Positions 11,861 to 23,885 of a stretch of 64,000 nucleotides of DNA are shown piece by piece. The DNA is taken from positions 764,868 to 828,867 of the forward strand of contig SCFE01000048.1 of assembly GCA_004352715.1 (NCBI GenBank), given 5' to 3'. The notes beneath the pieces were generated by a model that saw only the letters and a program-made list of their open reading frames with translations, was not told the origin of the DNA and did no database searches. The translations under genes and the position numbers were made by a program. Each line of letters begins with the position of its first letter. Within the stretch, counting starts at the first letter, position 1. Source of the DNA: Hofstenia miamia (taxonomy: Eukaryota; Xenacoelomorpha; Acoela).

Positions 11861-13555
11861 TTATCTTTTTATGATTTCACCAAGGATTTTGTCATCTCTT
11901 TGTTTATCTACTATTTTTTGTTTGGATATCTCTTCCCTCATTAATATCAGTAGTACTGCTTGGCCTTTCTTGTCCACATTTATTTCTGGCAGTCCTTTGT
12001 ACTTGGTGTGTGGCAAGAACTGGAATTGCTTCTTCTCTCCATCTGTTTTCACTGCATCTCTCTGGTATTCTGGCAGTGATATCCAGAAGTCCGCATTGTT
12101 ATGCAATGTGCCTTTCCTATGTTTGATCATAAATGTGAACTTGTTTAAGTATTTGATCCACCATGACACTATTCCAGACTTATCCCCAGAGAACTTTTTT
12201 AACCAGGCCAATCTGCTGTTGTCTGTTTGTACTCTTAATTCTCTACTGATGAGGAAGTGTCAAAATTTCTTGATATTCTCAATCAATGTGAGCATCTCTA
12301 CCTAAGTAGAGCCATAGTTTTCTTTGTTTGCCCTCAGTTTGTGGCTAAAAAACTGAATGGGCACTTCTTTTCCATTTTTCATTTGTCCCAATGTTGCTCC
12401 AATTGCTACTTTGCTTGCATCACAATCTAATATGAATTGTTCATAATAGTCTGGTGTGTTGAGGGATGGTAATTTCGCCAGTTCTTATTGATATTGTCCA
12501 GTTTCTTCTGCTCCTGCCAAGTCCACACAAATGGCACTGATTTTCTCATCAATCTGGTCATCTTTGCTGTCTTGCCAGCTATGTTAGGAATAAAAGTTCC
12601 ATAATAGGTGAAGAATCCCATAATCCTCTGTATGTCTTTTTTGTTGTTTGGCTTTTCTATTTTCTGAATCATTTCTCTGGCTTTGTTCTTCAGGCATATT
12701 CTTCATTTTTCTATCATTCTTCTGAGGAACACTATTTTTTTTTGAGAATGTCACACTTATTTCCATTAATATGAAGTCCTGCATTTTCCAAGATTGTCAA
12801 CATTCTTTCCAATTTTTCCAGATGTTCTTGGATTTTGTCACTTGTCACTATGATGTCATCTATATAGGCATCAACCCCTTCCTCCATTCTATGTGTCTTA
12901 TTTTTTAGTACCTTTGTAATGTACCTCTGAAAATTTGCTGGTGCATTACAGAGTCCAAATGCCATATATATCCATTTGTATATCCCATATGGAGTTATAA
13001 ATGCTGTCTTCTCAATGTCATCCTCTTCCATCTTTACTTGCCAGTAGGCTTTGCATAAATCTAGTGTTGTAAAGTATTTGTGTTTACTGGCTTCATAGAG
13101 CATGTCCTCTATCCACAGTAGGAGATATGAGTCATTTTTCATCACTTTGTTCAACTTGTGAAAATCAGTTGCATGATCTCCTGTTCTTCTAGATGTGAGT
13201 AGTCTTCATTGTTTATTTCAGGTGTTCTATATGTGTCTTCTTCTTCTGCTTTCATCCCAATGCCCTTGAGTCAGCTTTTGGGAGTACTTGTGACTTTGAT
13301 GGTGTTTGTCCACTTGCCCTTGAGTTGGCCATGTGGAGTGCTATCCGTTTTCATTTTCAAGTCCTTGAATTGACCATGCAAATTACTTGCTCCATTGTCA
13401 TCTTCCATTGCCTTCCAAACAAGTCTGATGTTAGTTTTGATGTATTTCCCATATATTCTTACTTGAGATCTCTTCAGGTTAATGTTCTGGTTTGTAGCAT
13501 TAAGGATTGGTATTCTTCCCTTTCCACGTTTTATTGTACAGACACTAGACAGCAT
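11861..13555 (-). pseudogene. Gypsy reverse transcriptase and RNase H
   Basis: Reverse transcriptase and RNase H of a Gypsy-type pol. The best frame, 13154-12732, has LDLCKAYWQVKM (motif A), MAFGLCNAPANFQRY (motif B) and AYIDDIIV (motif C, with the two catalytic Asp). The connection region around 12600 has FVWTWQEQ. RNase H follows with ILDCDASKVAIGATLGQ near 12400 and ends with HRKGTLHNNADFW near 12110. 13555-13271 is the linker before RT, with a repeated HGQLKG-like phrase. Domain order matches Ty3/Gypsy, not Copia. Multiple stops and frame changes break it. Confidence 0.9.
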
Positions 13556-13561
13556 TGATAC

Positions 13562-14136
13562 TCATTTGGTGTTGATGCCTTTGTTGTCATACAGCATTAT
13601 GTCAACTGTTACAGTGTCCTCCGTCTTGATTGTGTGCATCTTCCATTGATGTGGCTGTAGGTGGATGTCTTCTTGCAGTTGAAATGTAATTATTTTCTGC
13701 TTCCCTTGTTCTTCTTCAATCTCCATCTCTTCTTCTTTTACCTTTATGGTTCTGTTGGCATAGTTAATAACACATCCATTTTTTGTCAAAAAATCATTGC
13801 CTAATATGACTTCATATGGCAACAGTTTGTTGTGTGTGTCACCACCACCAAAGATTGTTCAAATGTTGTATTCACAATTCTCATTTGTACTATGTTTATC
13901 ATTGCTTTCATATTGATATAATCTCCTGATGCATTAATTTGTCTCTTATTACAACTGTTCAGGTCTTCCTGTTTGAATCCCAACTTCATAGTGCATTCAT
14001 CAGTAATTATGGACATTGCTGCTCCAGTGTTGATTGTTGCTTTCATCATTACTCCATTAATAGCTATAGTTATCATATTCATCATGTTGAGGTTTGTCAG
14101 GAGCATTATCAATGCATGGTTGTTATGAGTCAGCAC
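13562..14136 (-). pseudogene. Gypsy aspartic protease
   Basis: Retroviral-type aspartic protease domain that would cut Gag-Pol. The minus frame from 14136 contains ATINTGAAMSII, where the family normally has Asp-Thr-Gly, so the catalytic Asp reads as Asn. A later frame (13822-13562) holds VILGNDFLTKNGCVI, the usual C-terminal ILG-x-DFL block. The two frames overlap at 13801-13822, indicating a frameshift. With the Asp change the protease should be inactive. Confidence 0.8.
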
Positions 14137-14141
14137 TCTAC

Positions 14142-14922
14142 TTAGTTTTCCGACTCCTCATCATTTGGCAATACTTTGTTGATTTCATCTTCTGTTTGTA
14201 GTACATCCTCTTCATCATAGTAAGCCTCTTCATCCCCAATTACATTTATCTGATTTGGGCAGTCTGGTTTTTTATGTCCTTTCTGTCCACAACCGTAACA
14301 TTTGACGTCTTTCTCTTTTACTTTTCTAGTCTTCCCGTCTTTTCCTTTCACTTTTATTATCTTTTCTTGTTTTGTTTCTGTATAGGCTTTATTTGGGATG
14401 TGTGGTTTGAGGTTGTTTCTCCAAGTTGGTCCCTCTCTATGCCATGTGGCCTTTTCATATATCTGGGCATTGTTTTCAATGGTTGCTTGTATGTCAACCA
14501 CCTTTCTACTCATTCTTTCCAACTTATCATCAACATCCCATTTTATTTCAAACTCTGTTCTGATGCTTTCAGGCATCCTCTTGCAAATATGTGAGAACAA
14601 ATCATATTTAGAATATCTGTTTTCTCTTGAACTGAGCATTAACAATCATTCAAATTGTTGCATGTAATTTCAAATGTCATCAGTTTTCTTCATCTTCATC
14701 ACATTTAGAATGATTCAGTATTGATTTTAAAAGCTTTCATTCTTGTAGTAATTCATAAAATCTCTGATTAGTAGTTGGTAGTTTCTTTTTGTTTCTGCGT
14801 CTAAGAGCAAATAGTGTTGGGAAGCTGCCCCTGTTAAGTATCATGGGAGTCTCGCCACTGCTGCCTGTTGGCTCACTTTATGCTCTGCCATCATTAATTC
14901 AAACATTTGTAGCCATTTGGCA
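14142..14922 (-). pseudogene. Gypsy gag 3' part of the main copy
   Basis: Capsid and nucleocapsid part of gag, followed directly by the protease. The frame 14645-14142 includes CYGCGQKGHKKPDC (CX2CX4HX4C zinc knuckle) and an acidic tail with EEAYYDEEDVLQ. Upstream to 14922 the capsid region continues with stops (KVSQQAAVARLP, RNYQLLIRDFMNYY), closely matching the other gag at 6809-7279. The N-terminal coiled coil is missing because the LTR joins inside capsid at about 14922. Confidence 0.85.
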
Positions 14923-16540
14923 TATATTGGCTTATTTAAATATATTTTGTCTGAACAACTTCCTAACCTACATTTATAGTTTACTACATGTACAGTCACT
15001 TTATCAGTCAATTATGGGTCATCAATTTAGATGTAAATTAGTATTAATATATTTCCTAGGTTTCAGTCATCCAACTGTTTGTTGACAATTAATTATTTTA
15101 ATACATGTAGTAATGAAATGCTAGTCAGCTAATTGAGAGAAAACCCCTATACCTAACCTATGTGCACTTTTGTGATCTGGCACAGAGACCCTAGAATCGT
15201 TCCCTGTGATGGATCCAGACCACTACTAAACACTGCTTGATTAGCTCAACATCGTACTAAATAATCAAACCATTAATATGAAACAAAATAAGAATTCCAA
15301 ATAAAATTCTTTATCAAACTCTTACAGTGGTTTTCAATCTATTTATAGTATTTCCAAAAGAAGTACCTGTCAATTCAAATTTAAACTTCTGCCAAGATGG
15401 TGGCTGAAAAATAACACATATTGTTTTTTAGTTGCATAATACAAATAAATCTTAAATAATTCTAATTGATTTGATTACAATATTTTTTTAATCATCTTTC
15501 CTTCAATCTTAATCCTTTCTGCGTGATGTTTTGCAGCTTATTTTAGATTTTACGTGGATGATGCTACATTAGTATGAGTTGATAAAAATACTTTTGACTA
15601 AACAAGGGGGCAAAGTTGCTCCCATTATATTTAGCTGCCATTTTGGCAGAAGTTTAAATTTGAATCAATAGGTACTTTTCTGAAATTACTATAAATAGAT
15701 TAAAAACCTTGTAAGAGATTGATAAAGAATTTTACTTGGAATTCTTATTTTGTTCTACTTTAACGGTTTGAATATTTAATACGATGTCGAGCTAATCGAG
15801 TGGTGTTTAGTAGTGGTCTGGATCCATCACAGAGAACGATTCTAGGGTCCCTGTGCCAGACCATGAAAGTGCACATAAGTTAGGTGTAGGGGTTTTCTCT
15901 CAATTAGCCAACTAGCATTTCTTTACTACATGTATTAGAATAATTAATTGTCAACAAATGGTTGGATGACCGAAACTTAGGAAATATATTAATACTATTT
16001 TAGATCTAAATTAATGACCCATAAATGACTGATAAAGTGACCGTACATGTATTAAATTATAAATGTAAGTTAGGAAGCTGTTTGAAACAAATATATTTAA
16101 ACAAGCCAATATATTTCAGTAATGGCTACATGTACTATTTAAAGAACAGCTAGTAACAAGTCAGGTTGTGAATAGATAGAACACTTTTACAAAATAGAGT
16201 TTAAGTCGAGTTGTGCCGTGCCTTGAGTATACACTAAGCTAGGATAGGGTACACATAAACTGTATCAATTGAGCTGAGATGTGGCACTCAATCAAACGGA
16301 GGAAATGGTGAAACTGGATGTGGAGATCAGCTTCGGGCAGATGCCCATCAGAGATCATTGGATAGATTACCGCATGGCTTCGTCACCTAAATAGTGAATG
16401 GTTAATTCTAGGTTACATAAGTTAACAGAAGCAACAAGTCAAGCTGTATGTAACAAGTAAATCCTTACCCGCAGTAACACGACTAATGTTATACAGTAGC
16501 AGTAGACATATAGCAACAATGCCTGGTAGAGGATATTACA
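14923..16540. repeat. Head-to-head Gypsy LTRs
   Basis: 14923-15568 is a minus-oriented LTR (its outer end reads TGTAGCATCATCCACG on the minus strand). 15569-16540 is a plus-oriented LTR of the same family, missing its outer part and ending GGATATTACA at 16540. They meet outer end to outer end with no spacer and form an imperfect palindrome. The minus LTR belongs to the main Gypsy copy. No primer-binding site follows 16540. Confidence 0.8.
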
Positions 16541-16717
16541 ATAGACAATTAATTGAAAAGACCAAATGCAGTAGAAGGAAGCCAAATTTATTGTGTGCTT
16601 CACTACAGTAACTCTGATATTTATTACAAAAATCTGTAACTTACTACCTGGATTGTTTACAGTTTCAAAGCACAATTTCCCTCGCAAAGTTAAAATGAGC
16701 AATCACATGTAATAGTA

Positions 16718-17112
16718 GTTAAGAAGGGCTAGACCCCGTTCCAATGGGACACCCTGAAGTTCTCGTAACACCTGTGGCTATTTGCCATGTGGAAATGAGA
16801 CAATTCTATTGGACGCCATCTAGCGACAAAATATTTTTGACAAAACTAAATTGAGCAAATTAATTTTTTAGACAATTTGTTTAGAACAAAGTGGATATTT
16901 TTGATTTTTAGGATTTAGGCAAACTGATTTTTTTGATGACAAATTTCACTTAGAGCGTCTTTGTTGTAACAATGTTTAAACATGCAACACCATGGTTAAG
17001 GAAAACAATTCATAGATCCAAACCCCAAATATTTCAAACAAAATATGATGTATTATTTGCATTAGAGCGTGTTTCTAACCGCGTTAATATTGATCAAATA
17101 AATATGCAAGAG
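16718..17112 (+). repeat. Repeat family R1, copy b
   Basis: Inverted relative to copy a and pointing into the gap. It opens GTAGTTAAGAAGGGCTAG, then shows GGACGCCATCTAGCGAC, an A/T-rich subrepeat remnant, and the distal block TAAGGAAAACAATTCATAG. It is cut by the gap. Confidence 0.75.
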
Positions 17113-18112
17113 NNNNNNNNNNNNNNNNNNNNNNNNNNNNNNNNNNNNNNNNNNNNNNNNNNNNNNNNNNNNNNNNNNNNNNNNNNNNNNNNNNNNNNNN
17201 NNNNNNNNNNNNNNNNNNNNNNNNNNNNNNNNNNNNNNNNNNNNNNNNNNNNNNNNNNNNNNNNNNNNNNNNNNNNNNNNNNNNNNNNNNNNNNNNNNNN
17301 NNNNNNNNNNNNNNNNNNNNNNNNNNNNNNNNNNNNNNNNNNNNNNNNNNNNNNNNNNNNNNNNNNNNNNNNNNNNNNNNNNNNNNNNNNNNNNNNNNNN
17401 NNNNNNNNNNNNNNNNNNNNNNNNNNNNNNNNNNNNNNNNNNNNNNNNNNNNNNNNNNNNNNNNNNNNNNNNNNNNNNNNNNNNNNNNNNNNNNNNNNNN
17501 NNNNNNNNNNNNNNNNNNNNNNNNNNNNNNNNNNNNNNNNNNNNNNNNNNNNNNNNNNNNNNNNNNNNNNNNNNNNNNNNNNNNNNNNNNNNNNNNNNNN
17601 NNNNNNNNNNNNNNNNNNNNNNNNNNNNNNNNNNNNNNNNNNNNNNNNNNNNNNNNNNNNNNNNNNNNNNNNNNNNNNNNNNNNNNNNNNNNNNNNNNNN
17701 NNNNNNNNNNNNNNNNNNNNNNNNNNNNNNNNNNNNNNNNNNNNNNNNNNNNNNNNNNNNNNNNNNNNNNNNNNNNNNNNNNNNNNNNNNNNNNNNNNNN
17801 NNNNNNNNNNNNNNNNNNNNNNNNNNNNNNNNNNNNNNNNNNNNNNNNNNNNNNNNNNNNNNNNNNNNNNNNNNNNNNNNNNNNNNNNNNNNNNNNNNNN
17901 NNNNNNNNNNNNNNNNNNNNNNNNNNNNNNNNNNNNNNNNNNNNNNNNNNNNNNNNNNNNNNNNNNNNNNNNNNNNNNNNNNNNNNNNNNNNNNNNNNNN
18001 NNNNNNNNNNNNNNNNNNNNNNNNNNNNNNNNNNNNNNNNNNNNNNNNNNNNNNNNNNNNNNNNNNNNNNNNNNNNNNNNNNNNNNNNNNNNNNNNNNNN
18101 NNNNNNNNNNNN
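17113..18112. other. Assembly gap, exactly 1000 N
   Basis: No sequence. The round length, shared with two other gaps, suggests a placeholder for a scaffold join rather than a measured distance. Confidence 0.95.
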
Positions 18113-18556
18113 AGAAGAAATGTGCCCTCACATTTTTGAAGACATCAATTGCATAATGCAAAATAAACCATGGACTTGGCAGCAAGATGGTGCAAAGCCA
18201 CACACAGCAGTCGCAACAATTAATTGAACCAAGTGAATGGCCTTCAAAAAGTCCAGATTTAAACGTAATGGACTACTGCATGTGGAGCATTTTACTGTCT
18301 CATCTTCAACAAAAGCGTGGACAGATAACTGATATTGAAATGCTTAAAGATGTTTTGACACAGGCGTGGAATCAAATACCTGAGACAACTATCCAGTCAG
18401 CCACCTCAGCATGGGTGCAACGTTTGAGGCGATGCGCTGAAGTCCGTGGTGCTCATCTTGAACATTATTGATATTACGATATTGTGTTTTATTTAAACCA
18501 ACATTTTAAATACACACTTTAATATATCTGGGATTTCCTGGTTTTTTACTGAACAA
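18113..18556 (+). pseudogene. Mariner transposase 3' fragment
   Basis: Matches the 3' half of the mariner transposase at 28489-29328, including WQQDGAKPHTA (second catalytic Asp) and WPSKSPDLNVMDY. Relative to that copy about 31 bases are missing between an ATTG at each side (near 18223), a microhomology deletion that breaks the frame. The transposon's end is lost at about 18556, where the sequence passes into P-like DNA. Confidence 0.85.
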
Positions 18557-18599
18557 CATTTCTAAAAGATATATTTAAGGTGGATCTAGCACATTTTCG

Positions 18600-19190
18600 A
18601 TAATGAGCAAAAAGCTCTTCGACTGATGACCTCCAAAGTGACCAAACAAAGCGTATTATTGTTAGAAATCCATTTGAGTATTTTGTAAGTAATCCGCTAA
18701 GTCATCCTAACCACTGCAAATTTTTTAAAAACAAAGAGCAGCGTCTGAAGTTAGGGATCAAATTATGTTATGATTTCAGTGACATGACATAAATGCTGCC
18801 ATAAAATTTGCAAATTAGAATCAGTTGACTCATATATAGGTCCTATGAATGAATAATTCTTGGTATGCATATGCAGATTACAAATGTCAAAAAAGGTACG
18901 AATAATTCTAATAAATTCTGCAGTGTTGCTAGGGATTTGTTTTGTTGAAGAATGCCCTTCCAATGCTGAAGAGGTAGTTCTACTAAATACGTTAAACGCC
19001 AATGATATTTTTGGCGCAATATGTTGTTCAATTATATAGAAGAGGAGTTTAATAAAGATTGACATATTAAAGATGCCCTTTCAACATCATAAAGGATTCT
19101 CAAATGATTCCAATCAGCCGTGAAAATATCTGTGATTTCACCCGAATCTTCCATAGAAAGGGCATCATTATAATCCAACTTGTCTTCTCA
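18600..19190 (-). pseudogene. P-element (THAP-type) transposase fragment, unit 1
   Basis: Read on the minus strand, about 19160-19070 contains DWNHLRILYDVERAS and, after a frame change, 19065-18763 contains ISLAFNVFSRTTSSALEG and NTAEFIRIIRTFFDICN. This combination is typical of the middle (insertion-domain) region of P-element and THAP9-like transposases. Beyond 18763 a degraded tail is readable around VEELFAHYRKC. No THAP domain or catalytic core is attached. It may come from the same family as the P-like element whose ends lie at 33496 and 50832, whose own middle is unsequenced. Frames are broken. Confidence 0.6.
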
Positions 19191-19309
19191 TTAATTTAGC
19201 AATTTGTTTACATGAAACTCAACTTCAGGAATAGAAGAGATATCTCCTATCAACTCAGAATACTGCTCTCTGCTCAACAGTATGGCGGGACTGAAAAATT
19301 GCCTTCACT

Positions 19310-19585
19310 TTGGAGCATTTTACTGTCTCATCTTCAACAAAAGCGTGGAAAGATAACTGATATTGAAATGCTTAAAGAGGTTTTGACACAAGCGTGGAAT
19401 CAAATAACCGAGACAACTATCCAGTCAGCCACCTCTGCATGGATGCAACTTTTGATTCGATGCGCTGAAGTCCGTGGTGCTCATCTTGAACATTATTGAT
19501 ATTACGATATTGTGTTTTATTTAAACCAACATTTTAAATACACACTTTAATATATCTGGGATTTCCTGGTTTTTTACTGAACAAC
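19310..19585 (+). pseudogene. Mariner transposase 3' end, unit 2
   Basis: Covers the last 60 or so codons (from SILLSHLQQKRGK to GAHLEHY) and part of the terminal repeat. It lacks all catalytic residues. Confidence 0.85.
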
Positions 19586-19627
19586 ATTTCTAAAAGATAT
19601 ATTTAAGGTGGATCTAGCACATTTTCG

Positions 19628-20218
19628 ATAATGAGCAAAAAGCTCTTCGACTGATGACCTCCAAAGTGACCAAACAAAGCGTATTATTGTTAGAAATCCA
19701 TTTGAGTATTTTGTAAGTAATCCGCTAAGTCATCCTAACCACTGCAAATTTTTTAAAAACAAAGAGCAGCGTCTGAAGTTAGGGATCAAATTATGTTATG
19801 ATTTCAGTGACATGACATAAATGCTGCCATAAAATTTGCAAATTAGAATCAGTTGACTCATATATAGGTCCTATGAATGAATAATTCTTGGTATGCATAT
19901 GCAGATTACAAATGTCAAAAAAGGTACGAATAATTCTAATAAATTCTGCAGTGTTGCTAGGGATTTGTTTTGTTGAAGAATGCCCTTCCAATGCTGAAGA
20001 GGTAGTTCTACTAAATACGTTAAACGCCAATGATATTTTTGGCGCAATATGTTGTTCAATTATATAGAAGAGGAGTTTAATAAAGATTGACATATTAAAG
20101 ATGCCCTTTCAACATCATAAAGGATTCTCAAATGATTCCAATCAGCCGTGAAAATATCTGTGATTTCACCCGAATCTTCCATAGAAAGGGCATCATTATA
20201 ATCCAACTTGTCTTCTCA
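19628..20218 (-). pseudogene. P-type transposase fragment, unit 2
   Basis: Tandem copy of the fragment at 18600-19190, with the same frame break and identical readable protein. Confidence 0.6.
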
Positions 20219-20337
20219 TTAATTTAGCAATTTGTTTACATGAAACTCAACTTCAGGAATAGAAGAGATATCTCCTATCAACTCAGAATACTGCTCTCTG
20301 CTCAACAGTATGGCGGGACTGAAAAATTGCCTTCACT

Positions 20338-20613
20338 TTGGAGCATTTTACTGTCTCATCTTCAACAAAAGCGTGGAAAGATAACTGATATTGAAATGCT
20401 TAAAGAGGTTTTGACACAAGCGTGGAATCAAATAACCGAGACAACTATCCAGTCAGCCACCTCTGCATGGATGCAACTTTTGATTCGATGCGCTGAAGTC
20501 CGTGGTGCTCATCTTGAACATTATTGATATTACGATATTGTGTTTTATTTAAACCAACATTTTAAATACACACTTTAATATATCTGGAATTTCCTGGTTT
20601 TTTTCTGAACAAC
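20338..20613 (+). pseudogene. Mariner transposase 3' end, unit 3
   Basis: Same content as 19310-19585, with two base changes in the terminal-repeat portion. Confidence 0.85.
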
Positions 20614-20655
20614 ATTTCTAAAAGATATATTTAAGGTGGATCTAGCACATTTTCG

Positions 20656-21246
20656 ATAATGAGCAAAAAGCTCTTCGACTGATGACCTCCAAAGTGACCA
20701 AACAAAGCGTATTATTGTTAGAAATCCATTTGAGTATTTTGTAAGTAATCCGCTAAGTCATCCTAACCACTGCAAATTTTTTAAAAACAAAGAGCAGCGT
20801 CTGAAGTTAGGGATCAAATTATGTTATGATTTCAGTGACATGACATAAATGCTGCCATAAAATTTGCAAATTAGAATCAGTTGACTCATATATAGGTCCT
20901 ATGAATGAATAATTCTTGGTATGCATATGCAGATTACAAATGTCAAAAAAGGTACGAATAATTCTAATAAATTCTGCAGTGTTGCTAGGGATTTGTTTTG
21001 TTGAAGAATGCCCTTCCAATGCTGAAGAGGTAGTTCTACTAAATACGTTAAACGCCAATGATATTTTTGGCGCAATATGTTGTTCAATTATATAGAAGAG
21101 GAGTTTAATAAAGATTGACATATTAAAGATGCCCTTTCAACATCATAAAGGATTCTCAAATGATTCCAATCAGCCGTGAAAATATCTGTGATTTCACCCG
21201 AATCTTCCATAGAAAGGGCATCATTATAATCCAACTTGTCTTCTCA
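20656..21246 (-). pseudogene. P-type transposase fragment, unit 3
   Basis: Third tandem copy of the fragment at 18600-19190. It runs into unrelated sequence shortly after, at about 21368. Confidence 0.6.
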
Positions 21247-21368
21247 TTAATTTAGCAATTTGTTTACATGAAACTCAACTTCAGGAATAGAAGAGATATC
21301 TCCTATCAACTCAGAATACTGCTCTCTGCTCAACAGTATGGCGGGACTGAAAAATTGCCTTCACTTTG

Positions 21369-23845
21369 GACATCCCACTCATGCAGCTTGGCATTGACTA
21401 TTTCCCTCAACCCATCTTACCTAAGCAACAAAGACGAAATAAAATAATAATAAGCAGTCTGGGAAACGCCGTACCTTTCATCAATAATGGCATCCTTCAG
21501 AGAGTCAATGAGTTAACATTGTCATATTTAATAAATTTTTTTACATTCGATCGTGTTTTCTTATTTAACATGGTAGCAGAAAATGGTTGTTAATGATATC
21601 AGTCCGTTCAAGAATCATACAATTTTTAATCCATGATAACTATGAAAATTGGAAAAAAAGTAAACCTGTAGTCTCATTTCTGATTTAGACAAGAAAAAAG
21701 ACAATAGCTGTTTTTTTAAGTTGTAGAAACCATGCTAAGGACAGTAATTGGAACTTGACTGAGAACATTTTGAATTGTGAGAATGGATTCGATCGCCTTA
21801 TTGATAAAAAATTAGACATCTTACAATTTCGTAGGATGATGAGTCATACAATTTGTCAACACTAGAAAGTCATTTTTGATACCAATAATAATAAATGACT
21901 TGATTAGCTGCTGAAGGCAAACACTTCAAAAATATAAAAACAAGTCGAATTTTACGACAGCGAGGAAAGTCACAGGAGTTGAAATAAGAGCAGATGGAAG
22001 AGTAGGCGAAGTTGGAGAAGGGCTCAGCAAAGAGGCAAGACATCAGAGATTTCTCGATTCCAAGTACGTTGTAAACATAATACTTTAACTTGGAGGCCAG
22101 AAAAAAGTCAATCAAAATGCAAACCATTGGCAGAAGATGTTGTTTGTTTGGTTCAACCAATTCATTCTGGAAATTATTGTTGAAATTATATTTATAATTC
22201 TACGTTTTGCATCAAATTTGAATATTCCTCACTCACCAACAAATCTCCAATCTCATTTAGTGAATGCCGAAGCTGTACATACCACCAATGCAAATCTTGT
22301 GGAAATTTGACACGTAGAAAATGTTACTTCAAAAGAAAATTGCAACTGTTGTGCATTTCATGAGGCTCTCTAAATTTTGGTCTAACTGGGTTTTCTTCAA
22401 TAGGGTCCATATGTATGACCTACTTGTAAAATTTATCTTCGCATATTGTAATTAAATATTTTCCCAAATATACAATTAAATGCTGCAAGGAAATTAATCA
22501 ACCAAAACGTGTATATTTGAATAGTAAATGTAGTTAATTTATTGAAAACATGGGTTAAAATATAATTTAATAAATGAAGAATAGAATATTGATGAATATT
22601 GAATTGACCTATAATAAGTTTTTCATAGTATATATATATTCTACATGTTTGTTTCAAATTATACATTGAAAACACGGAAAATTATTTTGTAGAGCTAACA
22701 CACATAAACAGATCAAATTTTAGCAATCCAGCGGAGCTTAAACTGGATCATTAAAAGGCGATTTGATAGTTAACGTCGTACTGGTGGACTAAGCAAGGTA
22801 GTCTATATAATGTGTGTGTGTTACTCATGTATGCATTGGTCTTACAATTGTCCACATGGAAATGATAACATTACCAGCTATTGTACTGCAGATAACTCTA
22901 GTTCAGACAAAGCAAACGCATATTTTACATCAGACAAAATCAATATGATAAACACTTAAGCATCATTAGGTATCATTGATACAGCATGTGCACGCACTGT
23001 TATCGGTAAAATATGATTAACCAGGTAGCGTAATTTTGTTAGTGTATGTAAATCAGAATTGAATGTCACGAATTTGAGGTAGTCTTCGATTGTTTGTATC
23101 ATTAAGGTCACTAAAACGAATGGAAGAAAAAATAGATGCAAAAACAGATGAAATATTTTAAAATGAAATTTGCCGTTATGATTAAGCAATAAAACAAAGC
23201 ATTATGTATATTTCAAATGTATTGAATAAAAATTGTATTTTGGATAAACAACTTATCAAATTGCTAATTAATTTGAACATCCTCCCGCAAAGAAATTAAT
23301 TGGACTATTGGATATTACGAGCGTGACGAACAATAAAGCTTGTGTTAATAAACTGGTAAAAGAATGTCAAATTTATCAATTGTCTTCTGAGCCTAAGCTC
23401 AATCCTAGTGTCTCCTTCCTTTGTTGAAAGAAGTTAATCACTTGAATTGTTATGGATAACTTGCACAATCGAAAACCCCAATGAATTTTACATATTATTG
23501 ATATGAAGATTCAGCTTCGCAGTTCCCTCCTTTAGCTTAATGTTTACCTTGACAGGATTATTTTGATTCCCGGATCACCACAGGTGTTAAGCTCTGCTTA
23601 TTAATTACGCCTAAAATGTTTATCTTTCTGTGTCACCGGCTCCAGGAAGAGGCACAATGACTATATCTCACATTCATTGTTCTCCAATCAACGTCTCCAT
23701 CACATGGACATATTGTATTCAAAGGCAAACACATCTGCAAAAAAATATTTAGGAGAACGTTGAATACCGCAGAAGTTCGAATAAAATAATTTATATATAT
23801 ATTGTTCGCTTTTCTATTCTCTGTGAGAATAAAGTCTTTTATTAT

Positions 23846-23850
<5 letters not shown>
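21369..23850. other. AT-rich stretch, nothing recognised
   Basis: Only short frames without family features. In the proposed gene model this is intron sequence upstream of exon 4 of the zinc-finger gene. Confidence 0.5.

Positions 23851-23885
<35 letters not shown>

Larger units (their letters stand above)
18282..21368. repeat. Three tandem 1028-bp chimeric units
   Basis: Unit period is 1028 bases (for example the same minus frame at 18763, 19791 and 20819). Each unit joins about 270 bases of mariner transposase 3' end plus partial terminal repeat to a P-element transposase fragment in opposite orientation. Units two and three differ at only a few positions, such as near 20587. The first unit's mariner part is closer to the intact copy. 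The array stops at about 21368. Confidence 0.9.

Noticed and set aside
11850-12305. Plus-strand 151-codon frame
   Set aside because: Shadow of Gypsy RNase H on the minus strand.
14274-14667. Plus-strand hydrophobic frames
   Set aside because: Antisense of the Gly/Lys-rich gag. The apparent membrane segments are an artefact of the reverse strand.
16972-18203. Long frames running through the N blocks (also 34421-35599, 47865-49220, 59507-59806)
   Set aside because: They are open only because N carries no stop codons. Just the short real flanks were considered.
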